64,000 bases of DNA from Ralstonia sp. 25mfcol4.1 (GCF_900104095.1 NZ_FNJO01000003.1:62001-126000), one strand, 5' to 3'; shown: positions 8,409 through 17,483, counted from the stretch's first letter. Translations and numbers: made by a program. The notes: generated from the letters alone by a model not told the origin.

Positions 8409-9308
8409 ATGTCCAGGAATATTGGTGTCATCGGCTTGGGCGCGATGGGCTATGGCGTGGCGCAGTCGCTGCTGCGCGCCGGCTTCAACGTCCATGCGTT
8501 CGATCTGCGCGAAGAAGTGCTGCGCCGCTTTGCCGACGCCGGCGGCGTGCCCTGCGGCAGCCCGGCCGAACTGGGCGAACGCTGCGACGTGGTGATCACG
8601 CTGGTGGTCAACGCGGCGCAGACCGAATCGGTGCTGTTCGGCGAGCAGGGGGCCGTGCCCGCCATGGCCGCCGGCAAGCTCGTGATCGCCAGCGCCACCG
8701 TGCCGCCCGGCTTTGCCGAGGCGCTGGGCAAGCGACTGGCCGAAAAGGGCCTGCTGCTGCTCGACGCACCGGTCTCGGGCGGCGCTGCCCGCGCAGCCAG
8801 TGGCGAAATGACCATGATGACGTCGGGACCGGCCGAAGCCTACGCGCTGGCCGAAGACGTGCTGGGCGCCATCGCCGGCAAGGTCTATCGCCTGGGCGAT
8901 GCCCACGGCGCGGGCTCGAAGGTCAAGATCATCAACCAGCTCTTGGCTGGCGTGCATATCGCCGCAGCGGCGGAAGCCATGGCCCTGGGCCTGCGCGAAG
9001 GCGTGGACCCGGATGCGCTCTACGACGTGATCACGCACAGCGCCGGCAATTCGTGGATGTTTGAGAACCGCGTGCCACACATCCTGGCGGGCGACTACAC
9101 GCCGCTGTCGGCCGTCGATATCTTCGTCAAGGATCTGGGGATGGTGCTCGACACCGCGCGCACCAGCAAATTCCCGCTGCCGCTGTCGGCCGCCGCGCAC
9201 CAGATGTTCATGATGGCATCCACCGCCGGCCACGGCGGCGAGGACGATTCGGCCGTCATCAAGATCTTCCCCGGCATCGAACTGCCGGCCGGCAAGACCG
9301 GGGAGTAA
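8409..9308 (+). CDS. ltnD: L-threonate dehydrogenase
   Basis: A 299-residue beta-hydroxyacid dehydrogenase. The NAD-binding motif GVIGLGAMGYGVAQ is at residues 6-19, the substrate motif DAPVSGG at 119-125, and the catalytic Lys in GAGSKVKIINQ (Lys173, with Asn176). LtnD oxidises L-threonate to 2-oxo-tetronate with NAD. The assignment over general tartronate-semialdehyde or hydroxyisobutyrate dehydrogenases rests on its place before otnK, otnC, otnI and denD, the set characterised in Cupriavidus necator. CAGGAG lies seven bases before the ATG; otnK starts four bases after its stop. Confidence 0.9.
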   Translation: MSRNIGVIGLGAMGYGVAQSLLRAGFNVHAFDLREEVLRRFADAGGVPCGSPAELGERCDVVITLVVNAAQTESVLFGEQGAVPAMAAGKLVIASATVPPGFAEALGKRLAEKGLLLLDAPVSGGAARAASGEMTMMTSGPAEAYALAEDVLGAIAGKVYRLGDAHGAGSKVKIINQLLAGVHIAAAAEAMALGLREGVDPDALYDVITHSAGNSWMFENRVPHILAGDYTPLSAVDIFVKDLGMVLDTARTSKFPLPLSAAAHQMFMMASTAGHGGEDDSAVIKIFPGIELPAGKTGE

Positions 9309-9312
9309 GGCG

Positions 9313-10614
9313 ATGACGACCGATCGCCAGAACCGCCCCGACGGCTCGAATAGTCCGCTCCTGGGCTGCATCGCCGATGACTTCACCGGCGCCACCGACC
9401 TGGCCAACACGCTCGTGCGCAACGGCATGCGCACCGTACAGACGATTGGCGTGCCCACGTCGGCCGTGGAAGCCGACGCCATCGTCGTCGCGCTGAAGTC
9501 GCGCACGATTGCCGCGGCCGACGCCGTAGCGCAATCGCTGGCCGCACTGGCCTGGCTGCGCGAACAGGGCTGCCGCCAGTTCGTGTTCAAGTATTGCTCG
9601 ACGTTCGATTCTACCGACGCCGGCAATATCGGCCCGGTGGCCGAGGCCCTGCTCGACGCGCTGGGCAGCGATTTCACGATCGCCTGCCCAGCCTTCCCCG
9701 AAAACGGCCGCGCGATCTTCCGTGGCCACCTGTTCGTGGCCGATGCCCTGCTCAACGAATCGGGCATGGAACACCATCCGCTCACGCCGATGACCGATGC
9801 CAATCTGGTGCGCGTACTGCAGCGCCAGAGCCAGGCCAAGGCCGGCCTGCTGCGCTACGACACCGTGGCCAAGGGGTCCGACGCCGTGCGCGCCCGCATC
9901 GACGCCCTGCGCGCCGAGGGCGTGAAGCTGGCGATTGCCGATGCGATCTCCGACGCCGACCTGTTCACGCTGGGCGAAGGCTGCGCGGCGCTGCCGCTGA
10001 TCACGGGCGGATCGGGCATCGCGCTGGGCCTGCCGGAGAACTTCCGCCGTGCCGGATTGCTGCCTGCGCGCACCGACGCCGCCGAAGTGCCGGCCGTCAA
10101 TGGCCACGGCGTGGTGCTGGCCGGCAGTGCATCGCGCGCCACGAACGGCCAGGTGGCTCACTGGATCGCACAGAAGCGCCCCGCCCTGCGGATCGATCCG
10201 CTGCGCCTGGCGCGTGGCGAGGCCGTGGCCGACGAGGCTTTGGCCTTTGCCCGCGATCACGACGGGCCGGTGCTGATCTACGCCACCGCACAACCGGAGC
10301 AGGTCAAGGCCGTGCAGGCCGAACTGGGGGTGGCGCGCGCGGGCGAACTGGTCGAGCACGCGCTGGCGTGCATTGCGGCCACGCTCAAGGCGCGCGGCAC
10401 GCGTCGCTTCGTGGTGGCGGGCGGCGAAACGTCGGGCGCGGTGGTGCAGGCGCTGGGCGTGCAGTCGCTGCGCATCGGCCGTCAGATTGCGCCCGGCGTG
10501 CCGGCCACGGTCACGCTCGATGCCGAACCGCTGGCGCTGGCCCTGAAATCGGGCAACTTCGGCGGCGAGAACTTCTTCGACGAAGCCTTGCAGGCGCTGG
10601 GAGCCGCGCGATGA
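9313..10614 (+). CDS. otnK: 3-oxo-tetronate kinase (DUF1537 family)
   Basis: A 433-residue protein of the four-carbon acid sugar kinase (formerly DUF1537) family. The N-terminal domain opens with LLGCIADDFTGATDLANTLV, the diagnostic acid-sugar binding segment, and the C-terminal nucleotide domain contains VVAGGETSGAVVQALGV with the Gly-rich ATP loop. OtnK phosphorylates 3-oxo-tetronate to 3-oxo-tetronate 4-phosphate using ATP. The stop overlaps the otnC start (ATGA), so the two are translationally coupled. Confidence 0.92.
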   Translation: MTTDRQNRPDGSNSPLLGCIADDFTGATDLANTLVRNGMRTVQTIGVPTSAVEADAIVVALKSRTIAAADAVAQSLAALAWLREQGCRQFVFKYCSTFDSTDAGNIGPVAEALLDALGSDFTIACPAFPENGRAIFRGHLFVADALLNESGMEHHPLTPMTDANLVRVLQRQSQAKAGLLRYDTVAKGSDAVRARIDALRAEGVKLAIADAISDADLFTLGEGCAALPLITGGSGIALGLPENFRRAGLLPARTDAAEVPAVNGHGVVLAGSASRATNGQVAHWIAQKRPALRIDPLRLARGEAVADEALAFARDHDGPVLIYATAQPEQVKAVQAELGVARAGELVEHALACIAATLKARGTRRFVVAGGETSGAVVQALGVQSLRIGRQIAPGVPATVTLDAEPLALALKSGNFGGENFFDEALQALGAAR

Positions 10615-11264
10615 GCCAGACCGCGAGCCATAACGAAAGCGCGCTGCGCGAAGAGATCTGCCGCGTCGGCGCCAGCCTGTTCCAGCGCGGCTACACGGTC
10701 GGCACGGCCGGCAACATCAGCGCCCGCCTGGAGGACGGCTGGCTGATCACGCCCACCGATGCCTGCCTGGGCACGCTCGACCCGGCCAGGGTGGCCAAGG
10801 TGGCCGCCGACGGCACCTGGGTATCGGGCGACAAGCCGTCGAAGACGCTGACGCTGCACCGCTGCGTCTACGACAACAACCCGAACGCCCACGGCGTGGT
10901 GCATACCCATTCGACCCACCTGGTGGCGCTGACGCTGGCAGGCGTCTGGCAGCCCGACGACGTGCTGCCGCCGATCACGCCGTACTACGTGATGAAGGTG
11001 GGCCATATCCCGCTGATTCCGTACCACCGCCCCGGCGACCCCGCCGTGGCCGCCCGCGTGGCGCAGCTGGCCCGCGAGGTACGCGGCGTGCTGCTGGCGC
11101 GGCTGGGTCCGGTGGTGTGGGAAGACAGCGTGTCGCGCGCGGCCTGGGCGCTGGAAGAGCTGGAAGAAACCGCCAGGCTCTGGATGATGCCCGGTGACAA
11201 GCCCGCCCCGCTCGATGAAGCCGCGCTGACGGAACTGCGCGACACGTTCAAGGCAAAGTGGTGA
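10611..11264 (+). CDS. otnC: 3-oxo-tetronate 4-phosphate decarboxylase
   Basis: A 217-residue class II aldolase/adducin-fold protein. GTAGNISARL (residues 31-40) is the phosphate-binding loop and HTHSTHLV (98-105) supplies the zinc His residues. OtnC decarboxylates 3-oxo-tetronate 4-phosphate to dihydroxyacetone phosphate. Where true aldolases of this fold have a catalytic Glu, this protein reads PSKTLTLH, in keeping with a decarboxylase rather than an aldolase. It overlaps otnK by four bases. Confidence 0.9.
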   Translation: MSQTASHNESALREEICRVGASLFQRGYTVGTAGNISARLEDGWLITPTDACLGTLDPARVAKVAADGTWVSGDKPSKTLTLHRCVYDNNPNAHGVVHTHSTHLVALTLAGVWQPDDVLPPITPYYVMKVGHIPLIPYHRPGDPAVAARVAQLAREVRGVLLARLGPVVWEDSVSRAAWALEELEETARLWMMPGDKPAPLDEAALTELRDTFKAKW

Positions 11265-11293
11265 ACCTGTGATACCGACCAACTGATTGTTTC

Positions 11294-11416
11294 ACCCCTC
11301 TTCCGCCATGCGGGAGGGGGGCCGGGGGAGAGGGCCAGCGCATCCCCCAGGCGACGCCACATAACAAACGCCCCTGCCCTCTCCCCAAACCTCTCCCGCC
11401 CTGCTGGAGAGGGAGC
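11294..11416. repeat. Paired GC-rich hairpin elements (CCCTCTCCCGC family)
   Basis: The gap between otnC and the MFS gene holds a right-facing copy (CCCTCTTCCGCCATGCGGGA, then GGGGGAGAGGGC) and a facing copy (GCCCTCTCCCC, then CTCTCCCGCCCTGCTGGAGA). The two can pair with each other or fold separately. Related elements occur near 14645, 20184, 23675 and 26481. They look like REP/BIME-type intergenic repeats and may alter operon mRNA stability. Confidence 0.6.
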
Positions 11417-11455
11417 AAACCGGCTGAATTTTCAATCCACGTGGAGACTGACCAA

Positions 11456-12814
11456 ATGACCGCATCCAACCCAGCGGTGGGGACCCCTGCCGCCGACGCC
11501 CGGCTGGACGCCGACGCCGCCACCGAAAAGAGCGCCTACAACAAGGTGTTCTGGCGCATCATGCCGTTCCTGATGCTGTGCTACGTGATCGCCTATCTCG
11601 ATCGCGTCAACGTGGGCTTCGCCAAGCTGCAGATGGCGCAGGACCTGCAATTCTCCGAGACCGTGTTCGGCCTGGGCGCCGGCCTGTTCTTTATCGGCTA
11701 CTTCCTGTTCGAGGTGCCCAGCAACCTGCTGATGCACCGCATCGGCGCGCGCATCTGGATTGCGCGGATCATGATCACGTGGGGCATCATCTCGGCCGCA
11801 TTCGTATTCGTGCAGACGCCCACGCAGTTCTACGTCATGCGTTTCCTGCTGGGCCTGGCCGAGGCGGGCTTCTATCCGGGCGTGATCCTGTACCTGACGT
11901 ACTGGTATCCGTCGCACCGCCGCGCCAAGATGATCGCCCTGTTCATGTCGGGCATTCCCGTGGCCGGCATGTTCGGCAACCCGCTGTCGGGCTGGATCAT
12001 GGACGCGTTCCACGACACCCACGGCTGGGCCGGCTGGCAATGGATGTTCTTCATCGAGGCGCTGCCCGCGTTTGCCATCGGCATCGTGACGATCTTCGTG
12101 CTGCGCGACGGCATCGACAAGGCGCCGTGGCTCAGCCATGACGAAAAGCGCGTGCTTAAGCGCAATATCGAGGAAGACGAGCGTGCCGCATTGGCCGCCG
12201 CCGCGGCCAATGGCCAGCGCGACATGCATTCGCTGAGCGCCGTGTTCAGCGACCGCCGCGTCTGGTGGATGTGCCTCATCTACTTCTGCTTCGTGACCGG
12301 CCAGTACGCGCTGACGTTCTGGATGCCGACGCTGGTCAAGGCCAGCGGCGTGACCGGCAACCTCAACATCGGCCTGCTGTCCGCCATCCCGTTCGTCTGC
12401 GCGATCGTCGTCATGAATATCCTGGGCCACAGCGCCGACGCCCGCCGCGAACGCCGCTGGCACCTGATCGTGCCGGCGCTGATGGGCGCCACGGGCTTTG
12501 CGATTGCGGCGTCCTTCACCCACAATACCCCGGTGGCCATTGCGGCGCTGTCACTGGCCGCCGCCGGCGTGCTGACCTGCGCGCCGCTGTTCTGGTCGCT
12601 GCCGACCGCGTTCCTGAGCGGCATTGCCGCCGCGTCGGGTATCGCCGTGGTCAACTCGGTGGGCAACCTGGCAGGCTTTGTGTCGCCGTACATGGTCGGC
12701 GCGCTCAAGGACCTGACGCAGAGCACGCAATTGCCGATGTATGTGCTGTCGGCCATCCTGGTCGTGGGCGCCCTGCTGGTGTGGCTGACCCCGGCCAAGC
12801 TGGTCAACCGCTGA
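11456..12814 (+). CDS. MFS transporter, anion:cation symporter type
   Basis: A 452-residue inner-membrane carrier with about 12 helices. The segment YVIAYLDRVNVGFAKLQM after helix 1 and the loop-2 motif FEVPSNLLMHRIGARIWIAR are typical of the ACS family (phthalate, hexuronate and tartrate carriers). The start at 11456 has GGAGAC about nine bases upstream; the GTG at 11441 is less likely. Its place inside the tetronate operon suggests that it imports L-threonate and/or D-erythronate; substrate is inference. Confidence 0.87.
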   Translation: MTASNPAVGTPAADARLDADAATEKSAYNKVFWRIMPFLMLCYVIAYLDRVNVGFAKLQMAQDLQFSETVFGLGAGLFFIGYFLFEVPSNLLMHRIGARIWIARIMITWGIISAAFVFVQTPTQFYVMRFLLGLAEAGFYPGVILYLTYWYPSHRRAKMIALFMSGIPVAGMFGNPLSGWIMDAFHDTHGWAGWQWMFFIEALPAFAIGIVTIFVLRDGIDKAPWLSHDEKRVLKRNIEEDERAALAAAAANGQRDMHSLSAVFSDRRVWWMCLIYFCFVTGQYALTFWMPTLVKASGVTGNLNIGLLSAIPFVCAIVVMNILGHSADARRERRWHLIVPALMGATGFAIAASFTHNTPVAIAALSLAAAGVLTCAPLFWSLPTAFLSGIAAASGIAVVNSVGNLAGFVSPYMVGALKDLTQSTQLPMYVLSAILVVGALLVWLTPAKLVNR

Positions 12815-12842
12815 TCGAACCTGAAGTTCAAGGAGACCTGAC

Positions 12843-13625
12843 ATGCCGCGCTTTGCCGCGAACCTCTCGATGATGTACACGGAACACGACTTCCTGGACC
12901 GCTTTGCCGCTGCGGCGAAGGACGGCTTCCAGGCCGTGGAGTACCTGTTCCCGTACGACCATCCGGCCGCCGAGATCCGCCAGCGACTGGACGCGCACGG
13001 CCTGACCCAGGCCCTGTTCAACGCGCCGCCGGGCGACTGGGCCGCCGGCGAGCGCGGCATCGCCGCCCTGCCCGGGCGCGAGACCGAGTTCCGCAACGCG
13101 TTTGCGAAGGCGCTGGAATACGCGGCCGTGATCGGCAACGACCGTGTGCACGTGATGGCCGGTCTCGTGCCCGCCGGCGCCGACCGCGCCCGCTGCCGCG
13201 CCGTCTACCTGGAAAACCTGGCCTACGCCGCCGCGTCGGCCGCCGCGCACGGCATCACGGTGCTGATCGAGCCGATCAACACGCGCGACATGCCGGGCTA
13301 CTTCCTGAACCGCCAGGACGACGCCCAGGCCATCTGCCAGCAGGTGGGCGCCGCCAACCTGAAGGTGCAGTTCGACTGCTACCACTGCCAGATCGTCGAA
13401 GGCGACATCGCGAAGAAGCTGGAGCGCGATTTTGCCGGCATCGGCCATATCCAGATTGCCGGCGTGCCCGAGCGGCACGAGCCGGACATTGGCGAACTGA
13501 ACTACCCGTACCTGTTCGACGTGATCGACCGGCTCGGCTACACGGGCTGGATCGGCTGCGAGTACCGCCCGCGCGCCGGCACGTCCGAGGGCCTGGGCTG
13601 GCTCAAGCCGTATCTGAAGCGTTGA
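12843..13625 (+). CDS. otnI: 2-oxo-tetronate isomerase (Hyi/hydroxypyruvate isomerase family)
   Basis: A 260-residue TIM-barrel protein of the xylose-isomerase-like AP-endonuclease-2 fold. Metal and catalytic residues are visible in [15 protein letters not shown] (Glu), [14 protein letters not shown] (Asp, His) and WIGCEYRPR (Glu). OtnI converts 2-oxo-tetronate to 3-oxo-tetronate, the step between the dehydrogenases and OtnK. The same family contains hydroxypyruvate isomerase; the operon context favours OtnI. AAGGAGA precedes the ATG. Confidence 0.9.
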   Translation: MPRFAANLSMMYTEHDFLDRFAAAAKDGFQAVEYLFPYDHPAAEIRQRLDAHGLTQALFNAPPGDWAAGERGIAALPGRETEFRNAFAKALEYAAVIGNDRVHVMAGLVPAGADRARCRAVYLENLAYAAASAAAHGITVLIEPINTRDMPGYFLNRQDDAQAICQQVGAANLKVQFDCYHCQIVEGDIAKKLERDFAGIGHIQIAGVPERHEPDIGELNYPYLFDVIDRLGYTGWIGCEYRPRAGTSEGLGWLKPYLKR

Positions 13626-13656
13626 TCCTCCGCAAACCCACCGGATTCTTGCAACC

Positions 13657-14628
13657 ATGAACGTACTGATTACCGGCGGTGCCGGATTCCTGGGCCTGCA
13701 ACTGGCCCGCCTGCTGCTCAAGCGCGGCACGCTGAGCCTGGACGGCCGCGCCGTCGCGATCGACAGGCTCACGCTGCTCGACGTGGTGGCGCCCCAGATC
13801 GACGATGCACGCGTGCGCGTGGTGACGGGCGACCTGTCCGACCCGGCCGTGCTGGCGCAGGCCATCGACCGGGACACCGGCGCGATCTTCCACCTGGCCG
13901 CCGTGGTCAGCGGGCAGGCCGAGGCTGATTTCGACCTGGGCATGCGCGTGAACCTGGACGCGTCGCGGGCGCTGCTGGAAACGTGCCGCCAGATCGGCCA
14001 CGTGCCGCGCGTGGTGTTCACCAGTTCGGTGGCCGTCTATGGCGGCAAGCTGCCGGCCGTGGTGCAGGACGATACCGCGCTGAATCCGCAGTCTTCTTAC
14101 GGCGCGCAGAAGGCCATCGGCGAACTGCTGCTGTCCGACTACAGCCGCAAGGGCTTTGTCGATGGCCGCGTGCTGCGCCTGCCGACGATCAGCGTGCGGC
14201 CGGGCAAGCCCAATGCCGCCGCGTCGTCGTTTGCCAGCGGCATCATCCGCGAACCGCTGGCGGGCGTGGCGGCCAACTGCCCGGTACACCCGGATACCGC
14301 GCTGTGGCTGCTGTCGCCGCGCGGCGCGATCCAGGCGCTGGTCAATGGCATCGAACTGGACGGCGCGCGCTTCGGCAACCGCCGCGTGGTGAACCTGCCG
14401 GGCCTGTCGGTGACGGCGGCGCAGATGGTGGACGCCCTGCGCCGCGTGGCCGGCGATGCAGTGGCCGACCGCGTAACCTGGCAGCGCGAGGAGCGCATCG
14501 AGAAGATCGTCGGCACCTGGCCGGCCGCGTGGGACCCTTCCCGCGCGCTGGAACTGGGCTTTGTCAGCGATGCCAGCTTCGATGACGTGATCCGCGCGTA
14601 TGCGGAGGATGCAGGGATTCCGCTTTAA
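13657..14628 (+). CDS. denD: D-erythronate dehydrogenase
   Basis: A 323-residue extended SDR (NAD-dependent epimerase-like) protein. The coenzyme motif GGAGFLGLQLARLL is near residues 7-20, the active-site Ser/Tyr/Lys in TSSVAVYGG and SSYGAQKAIGE. DenD oxidises D-erythronate to 2-oxo-tetronate, giving the operon a second entry point beside LtnD. It is the last gene of the operon; a 122-bp hairpin repeat follows its stop. The D-threonate branch genes (dtnK, pdxA2) are not present here. Confidence 0.9.
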   Translation: MNVLITGGAGFLGLQLARLLLKRGTLSLDGRAVAIDRLTLLDVVAPQIDDARVRVVTGDLSDPAVLAQAIDRDTGAIFHLAAVVSGQAEADFDLGMRVNLDASRALLETCRQIGHVPRVVFTSSVAVYGGKLPAVVQDDTALNPQSSYGAQKAIGELLLSDYSRKGFVDGRVLRLPTISVRPGKPNAAASSFASGIIREPLAGVAANCPVHPDTALWLLSPRGAIQALVNGIELDGARFGNRRVVNLPGLSVTAAQMVDALRRVAGDAVADRVTWQREERIEKIVGTWPAAWDPSRALELGFVSDASFDDVIRAYAEDAGIPL

Positions 14629-14644
14629 GTTAGCCGTATCGCTA

Positions 14645-14766
14645 TTGAGGCGCTGGCCCTCTCCCGCAGAGCGGGAGAGGGTAGAAAACAAGGGGCACGG
14701 CAACCGCTGTTGAGCGCCCTCTCCCGCCTTGCGGGAGAGGGGCGGCGGAGAGGGCGAGCGCCTCAA
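14645..14766. repeat. 122-bp composite inverted repeat after denD
   Basis: The ends are exact inverted repeats: TTGAGGCGCT at 14645-14654 and AGCGCCTCAA at 14757-14766. Inside are two smaller hairpins with CCCTCTCCCGC paired with GCGGGAGAGGG. It fills the gap between two convergent genes and could slow exonucleases or stop transcription from both sides. It is the longest copy of the hairpin family in this window. Confidence 0.65.
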
Positions 14767-14780
14767 ACCCTCCCCACGCT

Positions 14781-15218
14781 TCACGCAGCGGGCCTCGTTA
14801 CCTCCCACGCCTCGATCTGCTCCCTCACCTGCGCCGGAATCGGCGCGGACTTCTGCGTCTGCGGGTCCGCGCACACGTAGACGATCTCGCCGGTGATCAG
14901 GTGCTCGTCGCCGCGGTACATCTCCACGCGGAACAGCATGCTCGACCGGCCCAGCCGCGCCATGCGGCCGCGAATATCCAGCATGTCGTCGAAACGCGCC
15001 GAGGCGTGGTATTCGAGCGTGGACTTGACCACGAAGATGTCCACGCCATGCGCGTGCAGCACGTCTTCGGGGTAGCGGATACCGACCGCGCGCCAGTATT
15101 CGGTCACGCAGATATCGCAGTAGGTCAGATAGTGCGCGTTGAAGACGATCGACTGTGGATCGACTTCGGCCCAGCGCACCCGCAGCGGCATGCTGTGGCG
15201 GAAATCCTCTTTGGCCAT
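14781..15218 (-). CDS. YbgC/FadM-type acyl-CoA thioesterase
   Basis: A 145-residue hotdog-fold protein starting MAKEDFRHSMPLRVRWAEVD. The segment RVRWAEVDPQSIVFNAHYLT holds the conserved Asp of the 4-hydroxybenzoyl-CoA thioesterase-like group (DxxxxVfNahYl), followed by YCDICVTEYWRAVG. Such enzymes hydrolyse acyl-CoA in the cytoplasm; the chain preference is unknown. The gene lies downstream of a Bug receptor gene on the same strand, but a strong hairpin terminator (15236-15268) separates them, so it may need its own promoter or depend on read-through. Confidence 0.85.
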   Translation of the reverse strand: MAKEDFRHSMPLRVRWAEVDPQSIVFNAHYLTYCDICVTEYWRAVGIRYPEDVLHAHGVDIFVVKSTLEYHASARFDDMLDIRGRMARLGRSSMLFRVEMYRGDEHLITGEIVYVCADPQTQKSAPIPAQVREQIEAWEVTRPAA

Positions 15219-15235
15219 CTGGCACAGGCTCCCAA

Positions 15236-15268
15236 TGAAAAAACGGGGCGCTCCGTGGAACGCCCCGT
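15236..15268 (-). terminator. Rho-independent terminator of the Bug receptor gene
   Basis: Read leftward the stem is ACGGGGCG, a 10-base loop, CGCCCCGT, then six T residues. It starts 12 bases after the stop of the Bug receptor gene. The perfect 8-bp GC stem plus U-tract is a standard intrinsic terminator. Confidence 0.85.
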
Positions 15269-15280
15269 CCGGTGACAGGC

Positions 15281-16264
15281 TTATTGCGGCTTGTTCAGCC
15301 CGAGCTTCTCGATGATCGCGCGCTCGCGCTTGACCGTGTCTGCCGCAAACGCCGCGTACTGGCTGGAGCCCATGTAGTACGGCTCCATGTCGAACTTGGC
15401 CAGCGATTCGCGGTAGTTCGGCATTTCCATGGCCTGCTTGAACGCGTCGTGCAGCTTCTTGACGATGGCCGGATCGGTGCCCTTGGGCGCCACCAGGCCA
15501 AACGGCGAGGTCTGCACGATGCCCATGCCCAGTTCCTTCAGCGTGGGCACGTTCGGGAAGCGCGCCGAACGCTTGTCGCCCCAGGTGGACAGCAGGCGCA
15601 GCTTGCCCGATTCCACGTACTGCGCCCACGCCGGCGTATCGGCCACCGACATCACGTGCCCGCCCAGCAGCGCCTGCATCGATTCCGAGTTGCCCTTGTA
15701 CGGGATGTGCGAGAACTGCACGCCCTGGCGCATGGCCAGGTCTTCCATGGTCAGGTGCAGCGTGGTCATCGACCCCGGCGAACCGTAGGTCAGCTTGCCC
15801 GGATTGGCCTTGGCGTACGCGATGTAGTCCTGCATCGTCTTGATCGGCGAATCGGCGGGCACCACCAGGCCGAACGAATAGCCAGCCAGGTTGATGATGT
15901 AGCTCAGATCCTTGACCGGGTCCCAGTTGATCTTGGTGGTATACGGCAGGCGGTACACGGGCATGGCCACCTGGGCCAGCGTGTAGCCGTCCGGGGCCGT
16001 GGACTGCATCATCTGGGCGGGCAGCACGCCGCCCGCGCCGGGCTTGTTCTCGACGATTACGGGCTGGCCCAGGATCTTCGAGGCGTTTTCCGCCAGCACG
16101 CGGAACGGAATGTCGGTGGAACCGCCGGCCGTGTAGCCGATGATCAGGCGAATCGGGCGATTCGGGAATTTGTCCGCCTGGGCGTGTGCCGGCATGGCGG
16201 CCAGTCCAACTGCGGCCGAAGCGGCGATCAGGCCCACCTGGGCCATAAAGTGGCGGCGTTGCAT
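15281..16264 (-). CDS. Bug (TctC-type) periplasmic carboxylate receptor
   Basis: A 327-residue exported protein. The signal peptide MQRRHFMAQVGLIAASAAVG to AMPAHAQA carries two Arg residues and may use Sec or Tat. The mature start FPNRPIRLIIGYTAGGSTDI is the Bug family opening, and PGAGGVLPAQMMQSTAPDGY is the second family block. It binds an unknown carboxylate in the periplasm. GGAGACA precedes the ATG at 16264; the longer frame upstream is not supported. No TctAB membrane genes are near. An HSL-type esterase lies just upstream on the same strand. Confidence 0.87.
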   Translation of the reverse strand: MQRRHFMAQVGLIAASAAVGLAAMPAHAQADKFPNRPIRLIIGYTAGGSTDIPFRVLAENASKILGQPVIVENKPGAGGVLPAQMMQSTAPDGYTLAQVAMPVYRLPYTTKINWDPVKDLSYIINLAGYSFGLVVPADSPIKTMQDYIAYAKANPGKLTYGSPGSMTTLHLTMEDLAMRQGVQFSHIPYKGNSESMQALLGGHVMSVADTPAWAQYVESGKLRLLSTWGDKRSARFPNVPTLKELGMGIVQTSPFGLVAPKGTDPAIVKKLHDAFKQAMEMPNYRESLAKFDMEPYYMGSSQYAAFAADTVKRERAIIEKLGLNKPQ

Positions 16265-16382
16265 GAGTGTTGTCTCCTTCTGCTGCAAAAAATGCACTGT
16301 TGCGACTTCGATAAACCGTGAAACAGATGCAGGCCCGCCCCGGTTGTTATGGGTAGAGGTCAGGCCAAGATTCGTATTTTTA

Positions 16383-17381
16383 CTACGTGCGAAACGCCTC
16401 CCGCAGCGCGGCGATGGCGTCGGCATGGGCGCCAGCCACGGCATGGATAAAGCGTCCCATCTTGAAGAAATCGTGAATCATCGTCGGGTAGTCGGCCAGC
16501 GTGGCGGCCACGCCCGCCCCGCGCAGCTTGGCGGCATAGGCCACGCCTTCGTCGTGCAACGGATCGTAGCCGGCCACGGCGATCCACGCCGGGCATACGT
16601 TCCGGACGTCTGCCCCCTGCCCGCCACCGTCAAGCGGCGCAAAGCGCCAGTCGTCGCGGCTGGCATCCTGGTCCAGATACTGGCCGAAAAACCACTGGAT
16701 CATGTCGGCCGTCAGCAGGTAGCCATCGGCCAGCGCGTGGTGCGACGGGGTGTCCTGGCGCGCGCTGGTGCCCGGATAGATCAGCATCTGCAGCACCGGC
16801 TTCAGGCCGGTATCGCGCGCCTCGACGGCGCAGGCCGCCGCCAGCGTACCGCCCGCGCTGTCGCCGCCGACGGCGATCCGGGCGGGGTCGGCGCCGAGGC
16901 GGGCTGCTTCGTCGAAGACCCAATGCAGCACGTCGAAGGCGTCGTTGGCGGCGGTCGGGAATTTCCACGCCGGGCCCAGCCGGTAGTCCACGGACAGCAC
17001 CAGGCAGTCGGCGCCATTGCAGAACACGCGGCACAGCGAGTCGTGGGACTGGATGCTGCCCACCGTGAACCCGCCGCCGTGGAAGTAGACCAGCAGCGGC
17101 AACGGGTCGGCCCAGCTGGCTTCGCGCGGCGCATAGAGCCGCACCGGAATGGCATGCCCATCGCGGGCCGTGACCGCGAAATCCTCGACGCTGTGTACCG
17201 CCGCCGGCGACAGATCCAGAATCGGCGCGCTCTTTTCGTAGCCGATCTTGGCGTCCGCCGGATCCATCGTATGGATCGCCGGACGCTTGGCTCGCGCAAT
17301 CAGTTCCAGCAGCTGCGCGACCTGGGGGTCGAGCGGCTGGGCAGGCAGGCCGGGAGCGGACGGAGAAAGCTGAGCGGACAT
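16383..17381 (-). CDS. Alpha/beta hydrolase, HSL-type esterase
   Basis: A 332-residue cytoplasmic hydrolase. The oxyanion motif HGGG is at residues 101-104 and the nucleophile motif GDSAGG centres on Ser175. The acid is probably in GYDPLHDEG and the His in the TMIHDFFKMG segment. These fit the hormone-sensitive-lipase (family IV) esterases that act on short-chain esters or lactones. The start at 17381 (MSAQLSPSAP) is chosen by length; in-frame ATGs exist further upstream. A palindrome and a GAAC-N4-GTTC site lie 77-102 bp upstream. Confidence 0.87.
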   Translation of the reverse strand: MSAQLSPSAPGLPAQPLDPQVAQLLELIARAKRPAIHTMDPADAKIGYEKSAPILDLSPAAVHSVEDFAVTARDGHAIPVRLYAPREASWADPLPLLVYFHGGGFTVGSIQSHDSLCRVFCNGADCLVLSVDYRLGPAWKFPTAANDAFDVLHWVFDEAARLGADPARIAVGGDSAGGTLAAACAVEARDTGLKPVLQMLIYPGTSARQDTPSHHALADGYLLTADMIQWFFGQYLDQDASRDDWRFAPLDGGGQGADVRNVCPAWIAVAGYDPLHDEGVAYAAKLRGAGVAATLADYPTMIHDFFKMGRFIHAVAGAHADAIAALREAFRT

Positions 17382-17457
17382 AGGAACAGTCGAAATCGGA
17401 CAATCGGCCATGTTAGACCGATACCGACCGGGGGCACACAGGATCACAGGCTCAACA

Positions 17458-17483
17458 ACAATTCGAATTGTGAACGGTCGTTC
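17458..17483. promoter_or_regulatory. Adjacent palindromes between the esterase and macro-domain genes
   Basis: ACAATTCGAATTGT (17458-17471) is a perfect 14-bp palindrome. It directly abuts GAACGGTCGTTC (17472-17483), an inverted repeat of GAACG and CGTTC with a 2-bp centre. A rightward -10 box TATCAT (17492-17497) with TTGTGA 18 bp upstream overlaps both. The second repeat matches sites before the fadB-type and acyl-CoA ligase genes. The 284-bp gap (17382-17665) otherwise shows nothing I can name. Confidence 0.5.

Noticed and set aside
14645..14766. CRISPR array from repeated CCCTCTCCCGC units
   Set aside because: Units are inverted and irregularly spaced, with no constant repeat/spacer length and no cas genes.
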